A stretch of 64,000 bases of DNA, from assembly GCF_900129375.1 (NCBI RefSeq), contig NZ_FQVN01000001.1, positions 682,001 to 746,000 on the forward strand, written 5' to 3'. Position 1 is the first letter of the stretch. Every line of letters begins with the position of its first letter. The notes below the pieces were generated by a model. The model was not told the DNA's origin and did not search any database. It saw nothing but the letters and a program-made list of their open reading frames with translations. The stretch is from Streptoalloteichus hindustanus. GTDB lineage: Bacteria; Actinomycetota; Actinomycetes; Mycobacteriales; Pseudonocardiaceae. Below are positions 43,701 to 51,176 of the stretch, in pieces. Position numbers and translations under genes: made by a program.

Positions 43701-44387
43701 CCGGTAGTCGGGGTAGGGCAGCATCCAGCGCTGAGCCACCAGCCCGGCCTCAGCCAGCATCGCCGAGAGGGCGTTGCGGGTCCAACTCCGGGGAGTGGCC
43801 GCCGCGCCGGGAAAGACGGTCAACCCGAGCCAGGGCTGGCCTTCTCGCCCCTGCGACTGCCCGAGGAGGTGCCCGAGGCCGAACTGGTTGTCGACGGCCA
43901 ACACCAGGACACCCTGCTCCGCCAGTGCGTCGGCGACCGTCCCCAGCAGTGCTCGGGGACCGCCAGGGCTGGCCGTCGCCCGTTCCAGCTGACCGGCCAG
44001 CAGGGCGAGGTCGAAGGGGTCGCGCTCGGCCAGCGCCGCCTCCGCCTCCGCCCGCACGACCTCCACAGTGGACAGATCACGACAACGTTCCCTCGCCGCC
44101 GCCGCGAGTTCCGCGCCGCTCTCGACGCCGAGCACCCGCAGACCAGCCTCACCGAGCGCCCGGGTGAGCGCTCCGCTCGCGCATCCGACCTCGACGGCGC
44201 GCAGCCCCGGCCGCAGCCGCAGCGGAGCGAGCAGACCGAGCCGCTGGGGAGAGAAGTGGTAGCCCAGGTCGAAACCGGTGACCTGCCCGGCGAGCTCCGT
44301 CGAGTCGGTTCCCACGTCCTGGGCGGCCCGCAGCGTGGCCAGCACTTCCGCCTCGATGGGGGAGGTGGGCTTCGGGGTGTCCGTCAT
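40728..44387 (-). CDS. Large multidomain methyltransferase / coiled-coil / GT2 glycosyltransferase
   Basis: A 1219-residue cytoplasmic protein. Residues ~30-230 are a SAM methyltransferase (LRAVEVGCASGALTRALGEAG, LLAGQLERA, GVLVLAVDNQFGLGHL). Residues ~300-480 contain YLDVHPGNVMIGVDGSTRRVDLEW, a kinase-like HPGN/DLEW pair suggesting a small-molecule kinase module. Residues ~555-660 are a long coiled coil. Residues ~700-840 look beta-rich. Residues ~860-1120 are GT2: VAICLATYRPDRRFLSEQI, VLGDDASGPDTLALL and LCDQDDVWDPDKLA, the DQDDxW form of rhamnosyl-type transferases. A helical tail follows. It probably caps or extends a surface glycan. The gene lies 25 bp after the first membrane paralogue. 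Confidence 0.85.
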   Translation of the reverse strand: MTDTPKPTSPIEAEVLATLRAAQDVGTDSTELAGQVTGFDLGYHFSPQRLGLLAPLRLRPGLRAVEVGCASGALTRALGEAGLRVLGVESGAELAAAARERCRDLSTVEVVRAEAEAALAERDPFDLALLAGQLERATASPGGPRALLGTVADALAEQGVLVLAVDNQFGLGHLLGQSQGREGQPWLGLTVFPGAAATPRSWTRNALSAMLAEAGLVAQRWMLPYPDYRLPRVVVDMALLERPDAPEVVDKLVRDPLLGAFGGAPGVLPGRPLHRLALAEGIAADVAPSFLVLAARSAEAIEALTDPGLAWLVSAARRPPWRRTRRLTRSLALETVTGGGGADESWLRQQVDDQEPWVPGRPLDGELLSALHREDESELGRLLGLWRDTCLAEARPLSESDQRHPYLPGRPDVAVLPPDYLDVHPGNVMIGVDGSTRRVDLEWRAGTGVDAELAMARGLLEFAREVHHSGAAHPWPADSTLGDLLRRLAEAAGLGPVVDQRWAELVAAEAALQELVTGVPAARVASSIEAGVGVPGRPRLWELNGGVPALHDSALRLPDTETELTALRDEAVRHQRKADELLADEQRRRQEVDHELSVARAELARLDRRLGLAFAELAKATEENQWHLHLATEARAEAERARAEADQLRIEAARNTDQLMGRLRRIRTRLDALEHSSLVRTGHRYLWPAARAARGVRDLALGRAGDEPDGILRRASRIAPGLASVLGRRVRRVANRDAGLRHSVEMPTGPVVVGRGQVVELEGWVTHDQLPVRSVSVVAGGQEHRATLGHPRPDVVNALGAIGLRVPAGSGIRARLSIPAVTSPTTLPLALRVELSDGWVATRPLPALKLEPASRTPAVRVEWPHEGPRVAICLATYRPDRRFLSEQIASLRAQTHQNWVCVLGDDASGPDTLALLRELTEDDDRFVVVGHERNVGFYRNFERVLQLVPTDAELVALCDQDDVWDPDKLAVLLEQFADEDVQLAYCDMRLVDEHGEMTAPSFWGTRSNQWTDVSSLLLLNRITGAASLFRADLLREQVLPFPPGTPSAFHDQWIAASALVAGRIAFVGRALQSYRQHANNVTGQRDDRLDDGLPGLLGLIGVGLGADAGLGADKQAELEAVVEYELRRVAQFAETLLLRRGNRIADDVRAELRKLADVEHRLLPLVELAARTEVPLPYRTRARPENSGAERRLLVAALRWRAQRGKRTALPPPAQDALD

Positions 44388-44412
44388 GTCACCTTCTGGC
44401 CGCTCGCCGGAG

Positions 44413-45600
44413 TCACTTCGCCGGGTGTTGTTCGAGCTGCTTGGCGAGCAGGGCCTCGAACTCCTTCTTCGCCGCTTCGGCGTCCTTGCCGTACGCCTCC
44501 ACGCGGATCACGCCGTTGGACGTGGTGTAGTGCGCCCGGTAGGAGGTCGTCAGGTTCTTGTCGTTGGCGGGCAGCACCCGGGAGACGACCTTGTCGTTGG
44601 TGCTGGGCAGGGGCTCGTACTTGGCGTTGGCGTAGTACTGGTCGAGCAGCCCGAGGAGCCTGCGGGGGTCCACGCCGTTGGTACCGGTGAAGGCCCACAG
44701 ACCGGCGCGGAGCTTGTCGCCGTCGGCGTCCGCGTTGACGACGTAACCGCTGATCTCGGTGACCCCGTTCTCCTTGAGGAGCTTCGCCTCCTGCTCGGTG
44801 GGGGCCTTGGCCTGCACTGCTTCCGCGATCGGCATCTTCCGGTTCAGCACCGGTTTCCCGTCCTGCTCGACGAACGGTCCCGCGGGGCGGGGCTTGGCCG
44901 AGCTCGTCGGAGACGCGGACTGGCTGCTTCCGCTGGCCTCCGGCTGCTTGTCCGAGGCCGACCCGCTGGTGGCGAACCACCAGATGCCGCCGCCGATGCC
45001 GAGCAACAGCACCACGACCGCGACGATCGCGATGATCCGGCCAGCCTTGCCGTCACCCTTGCTGTCGTCGAAGACCTCGGGCCCCTGCTTGAGCCAGCCC
45101 GGGTTTCCGAAATCCGGAGGCAGCTCCGAGTCCGCCCAGGGGGCGGTGTTGTTCGGGTTCGCCGGGTTGGGCGGCATGCCCCACCCCGGCGTCATGCCGG
45201 GCTGGTTCGCCGGTGCCGCGGGGAAACCGTACGGCGGGGAGGTCGGCAGTGGTTGCCCGCCGCGCACGACCTGGGTCCGGTCGGCGTCCGCGCCGCGGAC
45301 GACCTGGGTCTGGTCTCCCGACACCACCTGAGTCGCGTCCGCGGTGGGCGCCGCTCCCTCTGCCGGGACCGGGTCCATGACCTGGGTGTTCTCGGGGCTG
45401 TTGTCCCATCGGAATGGTGTGGGGGAGAACGTGGCCGGTGTGGGAGAGGCGTTGCCGGCGGGGGAGGGGGACTGCCCCGGCACCGCCTGCTGCGACGCGG
45501 CGGCCTGCAGCTGCCCGCGCCGCTGGCGGTACTCCTCAGCGGAGATGTGGCCCGCCGCCAGAGCGTTGTCGAGCTGTTGCAGCTCGTCTTGCCAGGACAT
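44413..45600 (-). CDS. Membrane-anchored protein of a three-member paralogue set (paralogue 1)
   Basis: A 395-residue protein with four parts. An N-terminal helical motif, SWQDELQQLDNALAAGHIS, resembles SHOCT. A disordered cytoplasmic Pro/Gln/Asn-rich segment holds three TQVV repeats. One transmembrane helix follows (about 193-215, RIIAIVAVVVLLLGIGGGIW). The outer part has a Ser/Pro linker and a ~130-residue C-terminal domain ending in SYRAHYTTSNGVIRVEAYG and a helix. The ATG at 45598-45600 is chosen because GGAGG lies seven bases upstream. It lies between the GT gene (25 bp downstream) and paralogue 2. Function is unknown; envelope location is clear. Confidence 0.8.
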   Translation of the reverse strand: MSWQDELQQLDNALAAGHISAEEYRQRRGQLQAAASQQAVPGQSPSPAGNASPTPATFSPTPFRWDNSPENTQVMDPVPAEGAAPTADATQVVSGDQTQVVRGADADRTQVVRGGQPLPTSPPYGFPAAPANQPGMTPGWGMPPNPANPNNTAPWADSELPPDFGNPGWLKQGPEVFDDSKGDGKAGRIIAIVAVVVLLLGIGGGIWWFATSGSASDKQPEASGSSQSASPTSSAKPRPAGPFVEQDGKPVLNRKMPIAEAVQAKAPTEQEAKLLKENGVTEISGYVVNADADGDKLRAGLWAFTGTNGVDPRRLLGLLDQYYANAKYEPLPSTNDKVVSRVLPANDKNLTTSYRAHYTTSNGVIRVEAYGKDAEAAKKEFEALLAKQLEQHPAK

Positions 45601-45985
45601 CAAACGCCTCCCCATCCGAGGTCGGAGTAGCGGTCATTCTGCCGAACGGCCTTCTTCGGCCGAACACGCATTCGCTCCCCCAGGAACAACGCCTGCCAGG
45701 TGGTGACTGTCGTCACCCCCGTGGCCGCCTCGGCCACTCCACGTGCTGACTACATGGTTAGCACCACGCGTGGCAGCAGCGGTACGAGGAGTGTGCCGAT
45801 TTCTTCGCCAAACAGTTGGTCGTCTCGAGCTGCTCGTCATCGGTGAACCACACGAGTGGTCGGGGCGATTATCTCCCTGGCCGCGGTGGACATGAGCAGA
45901 ACGGCCCGGTTGGCCCATCGCGCCCTGCCCGTCGTCGCTGTGTGCGTCCGCCCGGCTCCCCGCACCGTGGTTTCCTCGTTCTCGT
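45601..45985. other. Intergenic region between paralogues 1 and 2
   Basis: 385 bases with reduced GC and no convincing gene; a 94-codon minus-strand frame has a His/Ser/Gly-rich product without coding character. On the minus strand GCCGAA-N8-TTCGGC (45638-45657 region) sits upstream of the paralogue 1 ribosome site and may be an attenuator or operator. A separate promoter for paralogue 1 is likely here. Confidence 0.5.
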
Positions 45986-46918
45986 TCAGCGCGCCGGCAT
46001 CGCTTCGAGTGCCTGTCGCGCGGTCCGTCTCAACGCCTCGGCCAGCGCCGGCTCCTCGCCGCCGGCTCGGGAGACCCCAATCCGCACCACGGCGTTGCCC
46101 GAGAGATAGGTGGCGCGGTAGAGCGTGCGGTCCGCCGCGACGAGCCGTGTCACGCTCACCTCGGTGGGCAGACCACTCTGCTCGACCGGGGTGAGGCCGC
46201 CCCTCCGGTGGAACTCCCGCAGATCGCTCGCCAGCTTCTCCGCCTTGTCCGACGAGTTGGTGTTGAACACGAGGACCGCGTACAACGCCCCGTTGTCCGC
46301 CGAACCGGCGTAGGCGACCCTCGTGGAGCCGTGCGCGTTGAGGAGTTCGACCTCGAGATCGTTGAGGAGGTTACGACGCTTGGCCTCCACGGGGGACAGC
46401 ATGCCACCGTCCAGTCTGACACCGGGCAGCGTGGGCAGCCGGTCCACCTCGATCTCACCACGGGGCTCGACCGCCGCCTGGGGGGTGGAGGCGGAGCTCG
46501 GGGTGGCCGAGGCGGGCTCGTAGCCGCGCCACCACCACGCGCCGCCCGCACCTGCCGCGAGCACCAGCAGGGCGGCAAGGAGGAGGCGACGTCGGTGAGG
46601 ACGCCGCGGCCGCGCCGACGTGAAGACCTCGGCACCTGTCCAGCTCACCTGCGGACTGGTGTTCACCCGCTCCACGGACAGCGGTTGGGGAGGTGCGCCG
46701 GCGGGCGCGCTGGGCAGGCCCGACCGCGGGATGACCTGTGTCCGGTCGGGGTCCGGGATGACAGGAGGTCGTGCGGAGAACGCCAGCGGTGCAACGGCTG
46801 GTCCGCCTCCCGAGACGCGCGCCAGAAGCTCGTCTCGTTGCCGTCGGTGTTCGTCCTCGGAAATGCTTCCCTCGGCCAGCGCGCTGTCCAGCCTTCGCAA
46901 CTCATCCTGCCACTGCAT
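45986..46918 (-). CDS. Membrane-anchored protein of a three-member paralogue set (paralogue 2)
   Basis: A 310-residue relative of the product at 44413-45600. It shares the N-terminal motif (QWQDELRRLDSALAEGSIS), one TQVI site in the cytoplasmic segment (DPDRTQVIPRSG), a single transmembrane helix (RLLLAALLVLAAGAGGAWWW) and an outer C-terminal domain with LYRATYLSGNAVVRIGVSR and a closing helix. The ATG at 46916-46918 has GGGAG six bases upstream. It lies 17 bp downstream of the AT3 acyltransferase gene and is presumably in its operon. Function is unknown. Confidence 0.8.
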   Translation of the reverse strand: MQWQDELRRLDSALAEGSISEDEHRRQRDELLARVSGGGPAVAPLAFSARPPVIPDPDRTQVIPRSGLPSAPAGAPPQPLSVERVNTSPQVSWTGAEVFTSARPRRPHRRRLLLAALLVLAAGAGGAWWWRGYEPASATPSSASTPQAAVEPRGEIEVDRLPTLPGVRLDGGMLSPVEAKRRNLLNDLEVELLNAHGSTRVAYAGSADNGALYAVLVFNTNSSDKAEKLASDLREFHRRGGLTPVEQSGLPTEVSVTRLVAADRTLYRATYLSGNAVVRIGVSRAGGEEPALAEALRRTARQALEAMPAR

Positions 46919-46935
46919 GCGCAACTCCCGACGGG

Positions 46936-48084
46936 TCAGCGAGAACGGGGAACGGCCTCTGTCGCACGCGCTCGCCCCTGGTTCTCGCCGGGGCGGCGTC
47001 GACGTGGATTCGTCCGCGGCTCCAACCACTTTCGGTACCACTTGTTGATCGGCATCTCGACACAGCGGTACAGCAGTTCGGTTGCGACCCCGACTCCGAC
47101 CAGTGCCACCAGCAGCGCGGCGACCCATCCGATCGAGGGAGAGAGTAGGGCCAGCAGGGGGTAGGCCGCGACCTTGTGGGCCAGATAGACCGAGTACGTG
47201 CGGCTGGACAGGGTTCGCACCCAGGGACGGGTGACGATCCGTCCTCGCGAGGGGCCCACCAGCAGCACGACGAGCATGACCAGCGCCACGATCCGCGGGT
47301 TGGCACTGCCGCCGGGAATCGTCTCGTTGGTCAACGTCGCGCGGACGAAGAGCAGGAAGTGCACCGCGCCGAGGCCGATCCCGGCCGCCGGTGCGAGCTG
47401 GCCGGACCGGACCAGTGAGACCAGCTGTCCGAGGAACATGACGGGGAGGAACGTGATGATGACCCGAAGTTGGTGCTCCGCCGGGGTGTCCTGGGTGTTG
47501 ATGAGCGACAGCAGCACCGACACGGTGGTCGCGCCGATCGCCGGCGGGAGCCAGGGCCAACGGCGCAGCAGGGGAATCGTGGCCGCCACGAAGAAGTAGA
47601 AGGAGAACTGCACCGTCAACGACCAGGTGACATCGAGGACGACCGGTGTGTCGGGCAGGAAGTAGTTGACGAGAAACATGTTCGCCACCACGTCGGCCAG
47701 GTCGTAGTCCTCGCTGGTCATCAGCAGGCCAGCCGTCGCCAGGGGCCAGGCGGCGAGCACGGTGACGGCCAGGGCCGGGACGAGCCGGGCGGCCCGACGT
47801 CCGAGAAACTGCAGTGGGCGCTCGCGTAGCGCGACATGTGTCGTCACGATCCCGCTGACGATCAGGAACGTCGTGATACCGAGGTTCGCGAGATCCGGTT
47901 CCAGTCGCAACGGCCGGACCACCAGCGCGTTGACGGCGTCTCCCACCGGCCAGGGGTGGTGCGCGTGCAGCAGCCACCCCGTGAGGTGGATGTAGAGAAC
48001 GCAGAACGCCGCGAGCACCCGCAGGAGGTCGAGACCGTGCAGGTAGCGATTGCCTTTCCGGGTTGACGAAGGAGCGCCGGTCAC
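46936..48084 (-). CDS. Acyltransferase family 3 (OafA-like) membrane enzyme
   Basis: Integral membrane O-acyltransferase of 382 residues with about ten helices, expected to add acetyl or another short acyl group to a surface sugar. The first helix carries the AT3 signature R22-x10-H33 (LRVLAAFCVLYIH). Other family features are FLIVSGIVTTHV, LDVTWSLTVQFSFYFFVA and SSRTYSVYLAHKV near the end, followed by an Arg-rich tail. The gene overlaps the start of the upstream AT3-like gene's stop by ATGA and sits 17 bp before paralogue 2. The acceptor is unknown. Confidence 0.9.
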   Translation of the reverse strand: MTGAPSSTRKGNRYLHGLDLLRVLAAFCVLYIHLTGWLLHAHHPWPVGDAVNALVVRPLRLEPDLANLGITTFLIVSGIVTTHVALRERPLQFLGRRAARLVPALAVTVLAAWPLATAGLLMTSEDYDLADVVANMFLVNYFLPDTPVVLDVTWSLTVQFSFYFFVAATIPLLRRWPWLPPAIGATTVSVLLSLINTQDTPAEHQLRVIITFLPVMFLGQLVSLVRSGQLAPAAGIGLGAVHFLLFVRATLTNETIPGGSANPRIVALVMLVVLLVGPSRGRIVTRPWVRTLSSRTYSVYLAHKVAAYPLLALLSPSIGWVAALLVALVGVGVATELLYRCVEMPINKWYRKWLEPRTNPRRRRPGENQGRARATEAVPRSR

Positions 48085-49172
48085 CGGCTGCCCCTCGGTC
48101 GAAGTGCAGACCTCGTCACGAAGTCACCGGCTTCCGTCGCGATGGCGACCGCGGAGGCGGCGGTGACAGCGGTCAGCGCCATGGGAAGTCGGGTGTGGAG
48201 CGCGTCGAGTACGGGGTAGCAGACAACCCCTGGGAGGAGCACCAGCCACTGGGCTCGGTCGGCGATCCACCGAACAACGCTGTTCCGCGCGACGCGGTCC
48301 GCCGTCCGGCCACTGGTCCGCACGGTGACGAGGAAGAGCAGCACGGCGAAGAGGAACGTCACCGGGTACCACCAGTGCCGGAGGGTCGCATGGGTGTTGG
48401 AGATGGCGGCGGACACGACCCAGGCCAGGAGACCGAGGGACGTCCCGAGGTACGAGCTGATCTCTCTGGCCCACACCTGGTAGGCGACCTGGCCGATCAC
48501 GACGAGCGGGAGAAACGCCACGATCTCGGCGACCCGGTGCGTCGGGCCGGGAGAGACACCCAGCACACCGACGGTGGATACGGCCACGAGCTGGGCTGCC
48601 GGTGCCAACCAGACAACGCGACCGGTGCGGCGGCTGGCGGAGGCGAGGAGGGAGCCCGCGATCTGGACCAACACCAGCCACGCCAGCGGAAGCAGTGGTG
48701 CGGCCTGGGGAAGCACCTGGTCAGCCAAGGTCACCGCGCCCAGGGCGTGGAGGAGATCAGGTTGGGGAACGGTGTCGGGACGCGTGAGCACGTCCGCTCC
48801 GAAGGACAGCGCCCCGATGGCGACCACAGTTGCCACGACAACGGGGAGCCAGTGACCGAGCAGACGGCGGATGCGGTCCTTGGCGCATTCTCCGCGGGCG
48901 TGAGCGGCGGCCTCGTCCCAGCCGTGGGTGAGGAGCAGGAGACAGAGACCGAAGCCGCCGAAGTCCTCTCCGATCCCCAGCGCCCGGTTGAGCCACTCCC
49001 GAGCGGTGTCCACCAGCCAGAGCGGTTCCGCGTGTTCCGCCAGCCACAGACCGAGCAAGGAGTAGACGACCAGGGTCGTTCCCAGAGCGCGTAGCAGCAG
49101 GACGCCAGCGGGGGCGAGCGAACTGTCGAGAAGTCCCGACCGGGCGAGAACAGGGTGACGCCGCGCTCTCAC
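48081..49172 (-). CDS. AT3-like membrane protein lacking the catalytic histidine
   Basis: A 363-residue protein with about ten helices in the AT3 layout. In its first helix, at the place of R-x10-H, it has R28 followed ten residues later by Leu39 (LLRALGTTLVVYSLL), so the catalytic histidine is missing. Late helices and the loop LPLVVIGQVAYQVW still resemble the family. It may be a non-catalytic partner, transporter or receptor for the neighbouring active AT3 enzyme. It overlaps both neighbours by 4 bp, so the three genes are translationally coupled. No other family was recognised. Confidence 0.75.
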   Translation of the reverse strand: MRARRHPVLARSGLLDSSLAPAGVLLLRALGTTLVVYSLLGLWLAEHAEPLWLVDTAREWLNRALGIGEDFGGFGLCLLLLTHGWDEAAAHARGECAKDRIRRLLGHWLPVVVATVVAIGALSFGADVLTRPDTVPQPDLLHALGAVTLADQVLPQAAPLLPLAWLVLVQIAGSLLASASRRTGRVVWLAPAAQLVAVSTVGVLGVSPGPTHRVAEIVAFLPLVVIGQVAYQVWAREISSYLGTSLGLLAWVVSAAISNTHATLRHWWYPVTFLFAVLLFLVTVRTSGRTADRVARNSVVRWIADRAQWLVLLPGVVCYPVLDALHTRLPMALTAVTAASAVAIATEAGDFVTRSALRPRGSR

Positions 49173-49822
49173 GTGGCCACCGGCAGATTTCGTACCTGCT
49201 GTTCCAGAAGAGCGTTGAAGGCCGGGGTCACGTCGTTCGCGACGGGGCCGTAGCCCTCCACAGCGATGACCGCAGCGCCTGCCACGTAGAACGCGCGATA
49301 ACTGATCGGCCCGCGCTTCCCCTGAGGCAGTGGTTGTTGTCGGACCCGGACCCCTTTCGGCGCGTCCTTCCGAAGTGTGAAACCGACCCGGTCGAACAGG
49401 CCGTCGAGATCATTGAGCAACCGCTGTGCGCTCTCGTGATCATCCGTGAGGAACAGATAGGTGCCTCTGGTGATTCGTTCGTCGCGCGTCGCCCAGGCCT
49501 CCACGTGATCCACTTTGTGGCGGTCGAGCAGTTCCTTCTCGACCGGGGCGACGACCTGGGAGTTGGCGGGTGCGGACAGTCGGCCGTTGACCGCGAGCAC
49601 GAGCGGCCCGGGAGGCATCACCAGTGGCTTCCCCCGGGGCGGCGGCCCCGGCTGCCGCGGGTCCGGGGAGCCGAGCACGGGGCGCAGCTCGGCCATGGCC
49701 CTGGCCGACGGGTCGGTACCCCCGCCCCACCCCACCCAGGCGAGCAGGCCCAGCCCTCCGAGCAGGACGAGGGTGGTGGTTGCGGCGACCACACGACGGA
49801 GTTGGTCGCGGACGCTCATCAT
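49169..49822 (-). CDS. Membrane-anchored protein of a three-member paralogue set (paralogue 3)
   Basis: A 217-residue protein, the first gene of the operon. It lacks the cytoplasmic N-terminal motif of paralogues 1 and 2 and begins almost directly with a transmembrane/signal-anchor helix (about 10-30, VVAATTTLVLLGGLGLLAWV). A Pro-rich linker leads to the shared outer domain: LLDRHKVDHVEAWATRD, FLTDDHESAQRLLNDL and SYRAFYVAGAAVIAVEGYG, ending with a helix. The ATG-ATG start (49820-49822) has GGGGGG just upstream. It overlaps the AT3-like gene by 4 bp. Function is unknown. Confidence 0.8.
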   Translation of the reverse strand: MMSVRDQLRRVVAATTTLVLLGGLGLLAWVGWGGGTDPSARAMAELRPVLGSPDPRQPGPPPRGKPLVMPPGPLVLAVNGRLSAPANSQVVAPVEKELLDRHKVDHVEAWATRDERITRGTYLFLTDDHESAQRLLNDLDGLFDRVGFTLRKDAPKGVRVRQQPLPQGKRGPISYRAFYVAGAAVIAVEGYGPVANDVTPAFNALLEQQVRNLPVAT

Positions 49823-49992
49823 CCCCCCTGCGGCTGTACTGCGGCCTGCGATGCTCGCACTCCGCTCATCGTCAATTCGGGCATAGTGTCCAGGTTGTTA
49901 CCCCAATGGGGGGATATCACTTCCGTGAACACCGTGCGCATTGATCAGGTAACAAGAGGTCGAATATTCACCGGCGCCCGCCGCGGCGGCTC

Positions 49993-49998
49993 TAGGCT
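49993..49998 (+). promoter_or_regulatory. -10 box TAGGCT, leaderless start of msrA
   Basis: TAGGCT ends six bases before the ATG at 50005. The 182-base divergent spacer also serves the glycan operon on the other strand and is AT-richer than its surroundings. Confidence 0.6.
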
Positions 49999-50004
49999 GG
50001 CTGT

Positions 50005-50676
50005 ATGACCTGGTTCGGACGGGACGTGACGGAGCTGGTCAGCGCCGAGACGGCGTTGCCCGGCAGGGCGGAGGCGGTCCGGGTCGCCGAGCGGCACGCG
50101 GTGTACCCGGAGCGGCGGATCGTGCCTCCTTTCCCGGAGGGCATGCGCACCGCGGTCTTCGGGCTCGGGTGTTTCTGGGGCGCGGAGCGCCGCTTCTGGC
50201 AGACGCCCGGCGTGTGGTCGACCGCGGTGGGCTACGCGGGTGGGCACACGCCGAACCCCACCTACGAGGAGGTGTGCGGCGGGCGGACCGGGCACGCCGA
50301 GGTCGTCCTCGTGGTCTTCGACCCCGCCAGGGTGTCCTACGAGGAGCTCCTGCGCGTGTTCTGGGAGGCGCACGACCCGACGCAGGGGATGCGCCAGGGC
50401 AACGACGTGGGCACCCAGTACCGGTCGGCGATCTACTACGCGGACGACGAGCAGCGTGCGGCCGCCGAGTCCAGCCGCGACGCCTACCAGCAGGCCCTCA
50501 CCGCCGCCGGCCACCGCGAGATCACCACCGAGATCGCGCCGCTGCGCGACTTCTTCTACGCCGAGGACTACCACCAGCAGTACCTCTCGGACGCCAAGAA
50601 CCCGCACGGGTACTGCGGCATCGGTGGCACTGGCGTCTCGTGCCCCGTCGGTCTGGGGGTCGCTGACAACGGCTGA
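50005..50676 (+). CDS. msrA: Peptide-methionine (S)-S-oxide reductase MsrA
   Basis: Cytoplasmic repair enzyme of 223 residues reducing methionine-S-sulfoxide in proteins. The catalytic Cys56 lies in GLGCFWGAE, followed by [22 protein letters not shown] and [14 protein letters not shown]. Resolving cysteines are in the C-terminal tail ([16 protein letters not shown]), the thioredoxin-recycled form. A ~45-residue N-terminal extension before the core is common in actinobacteria. The leaderless promoter fixes the start. Confidence 0.95.
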   Translation: MTWFGRDVTELVSAETALPGRAEAVRVAERHAVYPERRIVPPFPEGMRTAVFGLGCFWGAERRFWQTPGVWSTAVGYAGGHTPNPTYEEVCGGRTGHAEVVLVVFDPARVSYEELLRVFWEAHDPTQGMRQGNDVGTQYRSAIYYADDEQRAAAESSRDAYQQALTAAGHREITTEIAPLRDFFYAEDYHQQYLSDAKNPHGYCGIGGTGVSCPVGLGVADNG

Positions 50677-50839
50677 CCTGCCCGCTCGCCCGGTTCTCCG
50701 CACCTGCTCCTGATCGCGGAAGACCAGCGGTGGCCGCGGAAAGCACGTCGTGGTCCCTCGGCCGCATCGGTGGGCGCCGGCACCGGCCTCCGGGGCGCAC
50801 TCAGGACCGGCCGAAGGACCGCGGCGGGCGTCAGGCACG

Positions 50840-51172
50840 ATGGCCGCCGTGGAACGGCCCGAGCTGACAGTCCGCCCGGAGTGGGGGCAAACCGGCGACG
50901 TGTACTTCCCGGTCGCCGCCCTCGTCGAGGGCGAGTGGTGGGTGTTGCGGATCAACAACTTCCCCAACCACCCGCTCTGGACGCTGTTCGTCGGCGGCCG
51001 GCGCCGCTTCGACCTCAACGACGCTCCGGCCACCTGGGCGAACCCCGCCGGCCGCGACCACAAGAAGATGCCGGCCGACCTCGCGGCCGAGGCGCTCCGC
51101 CCGGTCCGGGACCTCGTCGCCTACGGGAGCGAGTACGGGCTTCCCTGCGAGGACCCGCGTTGCTGCGGGTGA
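50840..51172 (+). CDS. Hypothetical protein, 110 residues
   Basis: Small soluble protein of unknown function, rich in Trp and aromatic residues: ELTVRPEWGQTGDVYFPVAAL, WWVLRINNFPNHPLWTLFVGG, and ending with EYGLPCEDPRCCG, where three cysteines cluster. It looks like a compact beta protein with a C-terminal helix. The ATG at 50840 fits codon bias, though no strong ribosome site precedes it. It is convergent with the flavin/F420 oxidoreductase-like gene, four bases apart. No family was recognised with confidence. Confidence 0.65.
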   Translation: MAAVERPELTVRPEWGQTGDVYFPVAALVEGEWWVLRINNFPNHPLWTLFVGGRRRFDLNDAPATWANPAGRDHKKMPADLAAEALRPVRDLVAYGSEYGLPCEDPRCCG

Positions 51173-51176
51173 CCGC

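Noticed and set aside
45634-45918. 94-codon minus-strand frame between the paralogues
   Set aside because: There is no ribosome site, conserved motif or coding-type composition.
37243-49822. Secondary-metabolite gene cluster
   Set aside because: There are no polyketide, peptide or terpene synthases. The enzymes fit surface glycan assembly instead.
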